NCBI GenBank assembly: GCA_023053545.1
Contig: JAKZAN010000001.1
Location: 8,452,565-8,516,564, forward strand
DNA length: 64,000 nucleotides
From: Lepidurus packardi
Lineage: Eukaryota > Arthropoda > Branchiopoda > Notostraca > Triopsidae
Direction: 5' to 3'
In this document: piece after piece, positions 44,601 to 56,600 of the stretch
Layout: each line of letters opens with the position of its first letter
Position numbering within the stretch: the stretch's first letter is position 1
The notes under the pieces: generated by a model
What the model was told of the DNA's origin: nothing
What the model saw: the letters and a program-made list of their open reading frames with translations, nothing else
The model's database searches: none
Program-made: the position numbers and the translations under genes

Positions 44601-47600
44601 TTTCCATACCAGTCCTTTAAGGCTCCCGTATACCTTTGTTTATTGATGGGAAAGAATCACAGATAGCACTGACGTTTGTTACTGTTTTGCACAACAAGTT
44701 CTCCGGTTTCAAAACACGGAGATTAAAGTGACACACAAAGTGTGTCATATTGTTGCAAAACGTTATCCGGAAAAGGAACGAAAAACTTGTGTCACTCGAG
44801 TTGAAAATGTGTGGTTGCATTGGAGATGAATTAGGTTAGGTTAGCTTAACGATTCTCATAAACTTGTATTGATGAGAATCGTTAAACCTTTCTTCCACTC
44901 CATTAGTTGGAAAAGGAATTAATGTTTCGCAGCGGAAACATTAGTGTAATTTTTGACAGCGGGATATATTTCATACTTTTTGTGACTAATCCGCAGAACG
45001 TGTTGGTTTTGAGAAAGCCCTGCGTAAGAAAGTACGAAAAGAAATAGACAGCTAATTGCCGGCAAAGTTTCTACGCTTTTTTGCTTCTGACAAGTGCAAC
45101 TTGTCACCGACGTTGGCTATAGCGGCACAATGTTCCAAATCAAGCCGTCAAAAATTCGAAACATATTTCTCGAAAATGGCTTGTCAGATTTGAGAGCAAG
45201 CTCAAAGAAAAGTTTTTGTTTTGTTAGCAGCTAGTGCACAATCAGAGGACATATTTTTAGGCAACGTGTTCCTCGAAGTTACAAACTTCATTTGCATATT
45301 GCACATTTATTACTGGAACAAATTGTGTAATGGTTTTGCACTACCGGTTAGCAATTTCAAGATTACTGTCAAATAATTTTTTTTATTAAATGTACGGGTT
45401 TTCTGAAATAAATGTTCCGAAATTCCCCATGCTAGCCGCCTACATCGAGCTACGGTATACAGCCTTAAATTTTGTGTGATATCTGCAACCAGTACAGCAA
45501 ATTACAGTGACTTGGGCGCAGATTAATCACGAGGAAAAACCAAATTAGACATAACTATATCCTCATCACGTGCCACCTGTTTTCCCCCCTCTCATCTGCT
45601 GACTAACTCGTCGAATGATAGTTCATGGAAAATGTTTTGATATTTTCGTTGAAGTAGAAACACGCTAGTAAACTGAATATAAAAGGGCAAAAACATGTCT
45701 TACCCATATCGTCTAAATCCACCTTTTCCAGGAACGGGTCAGCCACGGGTAACTATAAGAGAGAAAAACGTATCTAATCTTAGCACAACACGGTTTTTTA
45801 ATTAACAGCGCAACATCAAGAACAGGAAGAAAAGGGTATTTACTTTAAAAGTCATCCAAAAAAGGACGCGACAAAAAAAACGATTAATATGAACAATGGC
45901 TCTTTATTACATGTGTATAAAAATTATGACCGATAAAGAAAATAAACATCTCAAATCAGCTCAGCTGAAGCAACACGTTCCTTGCTCTTTTGCTACTTTT
46001 TTGTCAAGGCAGAAAAGGCAAACGCGAAAATATCTTCCGCTCTGCTCGAGCCCCTAGCAATTTAAAAAAAATCTGCTCCCCAGAGTACACGGTCTGAACC
46101 AAGGTTCGAGTATTGATCTAGACTTTTTGGCAGCCGTGAACGTTCAAGTTCACGGACAGAAAAAGGAGTAAAATCTAAGATCAATCATTTCTACTTAAAA
46201 AAAATAACTTTGTAATAAAAATCCTTACTCCACGTGAATCCCGGAATAAAATTGCAGCATGGTGGGGGTCAATCAAACTATCTGCTCGCAGCGAACCAGC
46301 GCCAATGGATGATCTCCGTTTATCTGTTTCCCCGGATAAACGTCGCATCAACGCACCTAAAACCGAAACGAGAAAATAACCAGTAATGAGCGACGTTGCC
46401 AAGCCAAGCCTTCCGTCAAACGAGTCTAAGGCCTTATTCTAGATCACAAAATTTGATTAATGTAATTTCCACCTCGTGGGTTTTGGCTCGACTTTCGGTG
46501 TTGATGAGCCTTACGGCTGGGTTTACGCCACCACCATGCCGTCGAGTTTGGCTTGCTCTGAGCCGGAATGGAGGGAGAAGGACGCAATACTAAACCGGAT
46601 AGGATGTGTTCAGTGTTGTCCAGCAATTTTGGATGCCTCCAAACCTGGAGTTGTTTAGTATCGGACCAATTCAGTGGATCATGCTGACGAGGGTCGACCG
46701 AACGACATTTGCCATCGGCTACAATGAGGGCCTCGCGTTGGGCCCTCCATTTTCGCGCATTGGCTGCAGGAGCGGGCCCGACGAAGATATTATCTAACTT
46801 ATCATGCGACTCTAGCGTCTCCTTATGAGGGCTTAGAACGATCTTGTGACGGCGTGGGAAGCTCCCTACGCAGAATCCAACTAAATCGTTCTCGAACGAA
46901 CTGCCGACAGCTGGACCCAGAGCTTCGTGGCTAGGCGTGAACGCAGGGAATAACTGTTTGGTAGGCAACGGCGATAAAGGCATGCGCCGCACGCGAATTA
47001 GCCGAGGTTTAGCTTTGGGATCGCACAACAAAGGTGACATTTCGCCCGGTATCTCATCCCCATTGCTGACTTTGATGGGTTCGGCGAGGCGATATGCGTA
47101 AAGCGCGTCACCCAATGGGCTTTCATTGTTGCAGGTCACGAAACTGGTGACAGAGTTCGCGCTGCAACAAGCTGCTCCACACCTGAACCCAGGCTTGTTT
47201 TTAGCTCTACAACTACCAGAACTGCAAGACTGGGATAGTCCCATGTTGTTTTGGGTTGATATCCGTAAAAAGAAAAAAGTGAAAACAAAGTGACGAACGA
47301 CCGATCAGCTGTTCACAAAGTACAGCCTGCCTTGCGTTTCAAGTGCGGAACTTATAAAAAAGGCTGTCTTGTTTTTTTCATTACTTAGCCTGGACAACTG
47401 TTCTAAGAGGGAACAATTGACAAACTAAAGCGTTTTAAAGACTGTGGAAGACAAAATCAATGCAGTGGTAGGCAATCAGTAAAACATTCCATGCTCAGGC
47501 AAATTTACGTGCTTAATCACACCAATTAAGCAGGGGACATTTCGTGGTGGTCAGAATTACAAAAAGAATTCTTTCCTTGTTTTCATCCGCTTTCGCTACT

Positions 47601-50600
47601 CTTCTCTGTACGTTGTTCCTGCCCTCGAGCTTTTATCCTTTCCCTTTCTCTTTCACACTTTTTGCGGTTCGCCTTAAGACTACAGGTCGGTTAAAAGCAA
47701 AAAGGGGGCGTGGTCTCTGGTTTACTTAAACATGCGTCACGTGTCTCTCCAGATAACGACATGGCCGAGGCGGATAAAAAGGAGACAAAATAAATTAAAA
47801 AAAGGACATGGCAACGTTTCGCTCCACAATTTCCGGATAGGAACGGAAACTTAAATAACATTGGAAATTATGAAAATTAAATGTTATGAAATGAAACGTT
47901 TCTTAGCCACCTCGGTCCTCAAACTTTTCTGAGGTAATAGCTGTGTCCGCGGAATAAGATTTCTTAGAACGAAAGGACAAAGCCCGAATTCGCTTGACAG
48001 GCTTGCGCGATTTACGTTCACTTGACATGATGGCGTCAAACAGCTTGCAGCTTATCAGACCAAAAACTCACACTATGGAACTATCAGTACTACGACTACT
48101 CGGTAGGATTCCTTGGGCTCTACAGCTTTCCAAAGCTGGGACCGGCCAACCGGTCCCAACTAGGAATTCCCCTAACAATCGATTGCGCGGTAGAAGCGAA
48201 TCTCCGAAAGCGCTGCCATACGTCACGTACCCTAAAATGACGCTATCTTTCTTTTTAAAAAGAAAAATAAACCTTTTCTTTGCCTTTCTTGACTTTGAAA
48301 GCCGCTAGGCATGAAAAGGGAGACTTTTTACAAAATGCTAACCTTCTTTCACTATGGAATCGTAAATCTCATAGACGGTTTCTATCGAGTCTGAATCATG
48401 ACGCGTTCGGGGTTTTCGCAATTTCGATGCCACGACGCCATCCAAGGAGTGGGATCGAGTGCGAAACTCTTGGCGCAGTGCTTCTACGGGATGGGCCCAG
48501 AAACTCGCAGTTCGATTGCCTACGTTGGAATTCGAGTGCGAAGATGTAGACGACGTGGTGGAATGGTAATGGGATTGTTCCAGCTGGTGTACATGCTTCT
48601 TGCGTGGCGAAGAGAGAGGTAGGCTGCAAGGGGGGCTTTCCACATCCACTCCCTCATGGCTTCCTCGGTCGTGGTCTTTGTGACTATGAGACAAGCGTCT
48701 GAAGACTTTAACGACCAAGTTTTGAATACTGGGAACGTGAGAATGGTGGTGAGAATCATGGTCATGGTGTTTGGAGGCGGAATGGGACTCGGGTGCACCT
48801 CTGGTCTCCGCGTGTCCTTCGCTGTAGTGAAGGACATGCTGATGCGCGCGCCGGTTTTGACGAGAAGAGACGTTTTGGCCATCGGATGTATCCATGGAGT
48901 CAAATCCGTAATTGTTGTACGAAGGTGTGGTAGCTTTAGGCGCTTGATGAGGCTGGGATCGGACTTGGCAAAACGAAGGTTCAGGGTCGACGGATTTGGC
49001 CAATTGTACATCACATTCGGGATTAGATCTTGACTGGGAGTCATTATAGCGCTTGGGTGTGGTCTTCCTGGGTCTTGCGCCTGTGGTCGGCGATGGCGAC
49101 CTGGTGAGAAAGAGAGCGTCTTCTCCCACGTCAACATCAATCCAATCGAGCGCGTCGTTAGGGCAGTCAAAGCTTTTCTGGGATTCCAAACATTTGGGTC
49201 GTTTCTCTTGAGATGAAGCGCAGTATGTAAAGGAATCCGCCCGCGTATCGACGGTTTCACTGGTAGAAATCATGCTCCCAGCCAAACTCACGGTGCTATC
49301 ACCAGCCGTAGACGTATCAAGTGTAGAAGAAGCAAGGGAAATGGACGCCATCGAGTTTTCTAAAGATACATCCATGCTTTTTTGGGAGTCCATGTTGTTT
49401 TTCCTGTGTATCCTACACGAAAAGGAAAAGATTATCATCCAGTGCTATTTTGAATGCGGTGGAAATAGCTTACCAGAGCTTACGTGCAATTATGCACGAG
49501 GCGTTGTTTACGAGTAACAAATACACAAAGAGACACGAGATACTCGGTTTCCTGGATCTTAATGTTGAAAATGGCGTCCACGGGTCGCAAGTTATGTGTA
49601 AGAGGTTACAACATATGTTCTTCAGAAAAAAACAATGTTGTTTATCTGGCTTAAGACAACCTTTTGCATCGCAACTTTTTGGCAATAGGCATACGCAAGA
49701 GTAAGATTTCGGATAAAACACGGGAGGGAAGTTATGCAGGCGACGCTACCCGGCCAAACAGGTTTCTGGGGCTTTGTTATTCCAATGTCACAGGGAAGAA
49801 AACGTTTAGTTCACTAGGCAAATAACATACGGATAAATGTAAGTAAGCACATGATTGCACGTCGCCACTGAGAATCAGTATTAAGAGCACGACTGATAAG
49901 ATTTACTACATAAACTCTCTCGTCCTTGAATCGTCAATTTTCCTAGCTAGTTTTTGAGCTGCAATGGACACATGCGGAGACTAGCTAGCAACTGGAAAGA
50001 GGGACTGCCGGTTTGCAGTCGCTTGCTGACTAGGCATTGCCTGGATCCAGCTTTGCTTTAGGGCGTTTCACTAGCTCCAAGGGAAGAATAGAGCTCCCTT
50101 CGCCATTCCCTTCAATCGTGTTCCCCTACACGGTGCTATAGCCTGAGGGGGTGTACATAACGGGACCTCTCATGTTCACAAAACTCAAGTAAAGCCATCT
50201 TTCCGGCCTATTTTCCCTACCCAAAACTGGAAAACGAACAACAACTTTCCCCACAGATATGCGTAATGCATTAATTGTCGACAAGATGATAAGGCTTTGG
50301 ACTCAATACGAAGAGGAAGTACACAGGTGTGACCACTTACCCTGAGTAGACATGGACATCGAATTAGACGCAGCATGGTTCAGCATCATTGATTTCTACA
50401 CAAATAAAAGACATTACACTACTATTGTGTTCCAATTAACGGATAAATGAAATTGCGGAAAGACGATCTTGGTGCATATTTTGGGCACCTACGACAATAG
50501 AAATGAAGCTTTATGAGATACCTTGACGAAAAAGTATCGCAACGATTCAAAGTTTTCGCCCATGTTTTGGAAAGTGAGCACGTGAAACGGGACCTTACAT

Positions 50601-53600
50601 TTAACGGGCAAAAGTTGCAGCCGAAAAAAAACATCATCTTCCCACGATATGCAATCAAGTATCATGAGAGTAATCTTACACTGGCTTTTCTTTTATCTCT
50701 GTCTTCCGTCACACTTTGGGATCGATTCCGGAGCATGTCCATTACTTTAGACACAGGACCTTTACCACTTTCCGATCCCGCACGCGGACGACTCTTGCTG
50801 TCTGTGGTGGAATTGCCTCCTGACCCATCTTGACCTGGTCCGAGACTATTTCCCGAGCCGGAAAAAGGCGAACGACCACTTCCTCCGATGGGAGAAGACA
50901 TCAACGATTGCTAAAAACATGGCAGAAAAAAAAGAAACACCATGCCCTTTTAGCCTTTGTGGTAACGAAAGAGGCAAGTGGCAAGACTTTCACGAGAAAA
51001 TCACATGCGCCGTCTTGGAGCCTTTGCCAAGTTTGTTTTGGCAAACACTCAAGCCCCGAAACGCTCCTTTTGACTCCTACACGCTATACACAACACTATA
51101 TACTGATCTACTTTTAAGTCCTCTCACCAATCTGCTCCAATTTCGCACACATCTGAAGCCTTTTAAGTTACAAAGAACTGAGTGATCTCAAGTACAAGGA
51201 TTAAAAACATTGAGCTATGAAATTACTAGTAATAATCGATCAAATACTATAAAAATAGAGATAGGAGTAGAAATGGCTTACGTGTACTGCGTTCTTGACC
51301 GTGGCCATGATGTTGGGTTTCTTCACGGCCCGTGTGGCATCCGATTTAGACCTCGGCCGAAAAGCTTCCAGAAAAGCTCCCCCTGATGTTGTCGATGTTG
51401 GAGTCGGAGTTGGCGTTGGTTTGCGCCTTGGCAAATCCAAAACATCGTCTCCCGACTTGCGGCGTTGACGCGCAGCGTCTGCTGCTGAAATCGCAGGGGA
51501 GGAGCCTGCCGAGTTCGCAACTCCTGTTGTAGGAATAGGAATAGAGTTCCCCTGACGCTGATGTGACAAGTTCCACGTACCTACAGAATACAGAAAGACG
51601 CTGAAGTACGGAATAACGGTAAAAAAAGTTTAAAAAAAAAAAGTTAAAAAAAAATGTAAAAGGCCATCGGCTATAACTGGAACGCATTTTTAACCCACCA
51701 CGCTACAACAACACCACCAAGATTTTCCCAAGCCTAGTAACACGTTCCTTATCTCGTCAAGTTTCCCAACGGTAGGCACGAAAAACAAATTGCGCAATCC
51801 CTTACGGTTCCGTTTTGTTCCGCTTGTTTATAAATCCCCCTCCCCCCTAGACTTTCCAGATGACGGATAACCAAGCCCTGTCTTTGTCAAGGTCCCTTCT
51901 ATTGGACCTGCCGCGCGTGGTTATGGGGTTAGAAGACCCGAAAAGTTAGCTTAACCGTCCAATTAAAGGGGTACAGCCATTCTAAGTTTGAACTGCACGA
52001 TGCACTAAAGGCTCGCATCCCCAGTTTCTCTTCGTAAACACATAAAAAATACAGAGACAAAATCGATAGAAAATTATACCTGCGCGTGGGCGTGCTCCCA
52101 CTCCGGATTCTTGACTAGAAGAAGCCACTGCAACTCCATAGGCAGATTGCATGCTTCTGTTGCCGCTGTGGTTCTCACTTTCTTCGGTAACGATCACCGG
52201 AAGGGGAAGCGAAGCCTTGAAAAAAAAAGGAAAATAAACAAGAAAAATGGAAACATCTGTTTAATTACGGAACGGAGCTGGCATATGGCAAAAGTAGAAC
52301 AAAAAAGTGAAGGCGGAAGAGAAGAAAAGGGACATTGGAACAGTTTACACGAGTTCGGACAGAGAATTGGGAGCTACAGTCCTCGGAGCCATCATTAATC
52401 ATTTCTCCTTAAAATCCCCCTTTTAAAATCCTTTAAAGGTTAACTCAATCATAAATTCATTTGTCACCTTCAAGGAGCTCAAGTTCTGAACAGCTGATCC
52501 TCAAGTACCGATAAGGACCTATGCAACTCTTGAAACAACCATGAATTCATCTTCGCCAAGCAAGACTGAACTTCACATTTCGCGCAACAAAGCACGGTGA
52601 CATAATTAAGACTCAAAATTTGACGGTTAAAGCCTGTTATTTTCGAGCTGCGGACCAGAAAACGCGTTTCATAAACACACCACTGACCTCTATACAATTC
52701 TGACGTATACATTGTCTTCAATCAATACTTCTGGAATACTTTTGTCTTGTTCTGGTCCCGCTTTTTGGCCGGTGATCAAAAAGAAAAAAGCTTAATGCTT
52801 AAAACTGGCATAGCTCCATAATGCCATAAAACTTGTACTTAGTATGTCTGCTAATCAGGGTCCTACAACAGGAGACAATTACGGAAGACAACAACAATGG
52901 TGTCAGGCATTGAGCTCTGGAATTCCGAAGCTGAGGTAATGCTGCCATACGAGCACGACGCGTAACTGAACCCGTCCCAAAACGAGGACAAAATAATTAA
53001 GACAAAACAAAACAGGAAAAAGCGCTTATAAAAGGCTCGCCGCAGCTTACTTTTCTGTTTGTTTTTCTTTGCTATTGCAGGAATTACGTTATACTTTACA
53101 CTGATAGGGTAAATACAGCTTTTGGGTGGCACAAAGTTATTCGTTACTGCAGTGCTTTACAAAAGAGCACAGTTTGGGTATGTAGCCGAATCTAACGAGA
53201 TTTGGCTAATGCATTTTTCCATATTAACACTGCTCATCAAGTAGGACGCACGCCAGTAATCCCAATTATGCCAAGTTTCTCAAGGGAATAATGTGTACAT
53301 TAGCATTAGAACCCGTTCCAGGTTTTCCACCGTCGTTAGAGCTCTGGGCAAGCACCAAAAGTCAACTGAGCACACTAAAAAAGGTGCCATAAGAAAAAAC
53401 TTGACTGTAGATCAACCGAAAACATGGTGACGAATAAAAGCAGACGTTATTAACACGTTTTACTTTTTCCTTTTCCCCACACACACGTGGAAACAATTGA
53501 AGGTGACGCCAGTGGGATCAAGGCATGCAAACACCCATAAAAATGGTTTCAGTACAGTATTACTCTTTATACACTTCCATTAGTGTTTTTCTTTCTTTGC

Positions 53601-56600
53601 TTAACAAGAAACTTGTTTTTCTCTAAGACTATAAGAAAATGACTGTTACCCAAAGAATAGCACACAGTTGTTGGAGAAGGCAATAAGTTGCTACTTGACG
53701 GCAACTGGGTTCAAATCCCTGGGGCTTATGCAATTAAACTTAATGCGATAGGGCTCCTTATCTACATTTAAGTTTTCTTGCTGCAGCAACTCAAGATATC
53801 AATTCTGTATAAAAAGACTTTTCGTCTACATGCAAGTCGTTATATGCCACACTGCGGTCTATTTCCCTTTACCTTTCCCCGTAGCTTGGCAATCATTTTG
53901 TTTTCAAATAGTTTCGTTGATAAGGTTTTTTATTTTCGTTCGTTCCGTCCTCTTTTATATCTGTTTTTAAGCTCACACCGGATACCGATACAATGCGAAC
54001 AGAGCACTGAACGGGGAAGCTGCACTGAGTGTCATACTCCTGCTATGACATGCACGTTAGCGAGTTTTAGGAACATCTGTGTTTCTGATTTTGTTGACCC
54101 TGCACTACTGGGCTCAGAGACAAAGACAACATCTGAGACTGCGAGGCGTACCACTCTAACGTCGTCGGTTCCTGGGCTGCGGACTAATACTGAGTGGAAT
54201 GGAAAGACTTACGCTTCTGAAGCAAAAACGCAAGCGCGATAAAGAGAAGACAGATAAAACTGAAAAGGCCCGAGCAACCCCCCTCCCCCCAAAAACATTG
54301 TAAAATACGTTCAAGAGGGCGCAAGCTTACTTCCTGGAAGCATTTACAGTGCTACAAACTTAACAGAAACTTTTACTTTTGCCAACGGAATTTAGGATCC
54401 CGTCTGGGCACAGCCAAACAGAAGAATTAAAAGAAGCTGCCAAGCCATGACTTTCATTATGTATTTATATGATAAACTACGTGACTGGGTGCGGAATGGA
54501 AATTCCAATATTATTAGGCCCGAAAACTTTAATTAAATGCCTTATTCGTATCGATCAATCATTCCAAGGTCGTAAGACTGCCCTAAGAGTAGTCGACTGG
54601 CATACCACGCACACGCAATATGTGGCATAAAAGGTTGTATATGGCTCTAAATATAGTATGTCCAAATGGAAGTAATTAACAATCCATATTCCACACACTT
54701 CCCATCAGGGCTTCATAATATTCCCGAAATACCGTTCCGGTTAAAAAACCGTAAGTGGAAAACAAACCCGAATAAATCTTTTCTCAAGTTCTACGTTGTG
54801 TGGAACAGAAAATGAAAACAAAAAAATCTGTCTCTGTGACTCCCGAACGTTGTCTGCTTGTCACTGCCATGCCATTTTGGAAGACTTTTAAAGCCTAAAA
54901 CTTGAAACGGTTCCAAGGTTTTTTAACTCGACAAAAAAGGTATTATACAGCGAGGACAGTAGTTTCGCGTCCGGATACTCGACTTTGGCAAAATCTATAA
55001 GGGGTAACATGGAAACTGGAGCTGGTTATAGTTTTATGGTCTTATTTACTCTGGGATTGTGCGTGGTAAGCAAATACATAAATCCGTGTCCTGGCTTAGC
55101 CAAACAAGCCAACATGGCTTGGTATATCACGTGCACAGAGCACGCATTTGACTAGTGATAAGGAATTCCCGCATGGGCACACCTTAGGGAAGATCTGAAA
55201 ACTAGCATTGTTGCCATTCAATTTCACCAAAGAATGGACTACGTGAGAGTTGTCACACACCGTCTTTTCCCAAAGCAATATCAAAGGGAGGAACAGATTG
55301 TTACTTTTCTAAATGCAAACAAAACCAAAGCATAATCGTAAGGAGGCGTCAAAAAAAGACCTAAAACTAGCTTGGTGCATTAGAAAGTCGCCATCACGCT
55401 TCACTAAACATTCCCACTATCCTATATTTTCTTCCTTCTTTTTTCTTCTTTCCATGTTAGGTTCTTAGCATATGACCCCTTTATAACGAAGTAGAAAAGG
55501 ATTGACAACTAACACCATGGAAAAGTTATTTGCTGCAAAATTCCGCGTGTAAGATTATCAGTTGTGATAGCTACGCTTCAAAGCACAAGTACTCCTAAAA
55601 AACTAGTTCCTTTAAACAACGAAATTTTAAAAAATAAGAAGATTGAAATGATTCCAAAATTGCGCAACGACGGACATGCTCACCTGACGGCCGGCCTTGG
55701 GAGCAGGTTTTGAAGGGCGCCTGAGCCAAATATCTTCTACACTATCATAGTACAACACTTCCGATTCTGAGTGCACTTTGTTGTTCATGCCTCCTACCCC
55801 GTTGGTTATGCCAGCCCGGATAGTCAAATCACGAAAGCGATTCGAACCCGTGGAATTTGCTGAAGATTCGCTGGCATACCTTTTCCTCCAACTGCCCCAT
55901 ATTCGCAAGGGCGAGGAACCTGTCGCGGTTTCTCGCCATGATCCGCCATACTGTGGTCCCGGAGACGGCGTGCTGCGATTGGAATTGGAGCGCGAATTGG
56001 AGTTGCCTGGTGAATCGGCCAGGTAGTCGGCTTCTCCAGCTTCCACATCTTCGTCCAAATCTTCCATCACATCCACTGGCAAACTCAAACTACGTCCGCT
56101 CTGGCTGTTGCGCCTACTCCGATTACCCCAGGCTTTTTGTTCGAAGAATGACCATACCGCCGACATGTTGATATCAATTTGGATCGAAAATCGGAAATTC
56201 TCCTTATACGTTCTGGAATGGCTTGGGAATAAACCGCTCTACAACCGTGCGTCACTTACTATGAGCGCGCCCATATTAAAACAAATCACGCCAGCGATCA
56301 ACCAAGCCTGAAGAGTGGTAAGTCACGTGGTCTCTCTGGAGACTTACGCTAGTCGAATATCCGGACAATATATAAATAGAGCCGGCGTTTGGGTCAGAAG
56401 CACTCCAGTCGGCTGGGGTATCGCAATTGGCACTACTATTGGTTGTACCACAAGGGAGGGAAAAGGAAAAGGGGGAAGCAAAAACCGCGAAGCGCAAAAT
56501 GGACGAAAGGGGTTTCGGATGGAGTCGTAACAAAATACGTAGTAGAAGTAGCGTGGCTTTATGAAAACTGGTCCCGTACTCTAGAATGTCTCCTGGAAGC

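Noticed and set aside
48280-49260. Other long frames over the 48.3-49.4 kb region on both strands
   Set aside because: They overlap exon F of AMPK gamma, whose frame alone ends at a donor in the phase the core exon needs.
53690-53760. tRNA gene suggested by a GGTTCAAATCC B-box-like string
   Set aside because: No acceptor stem, no convincing D-arm and a mismatched T-stem around it; probably chance.
53778-54242. 154-codon plus-strand open frame in an AMPK gamma intron
   Set aside because: No recognisable family, starts in AT-rich DNA and has no supporting splice or promoter signals.
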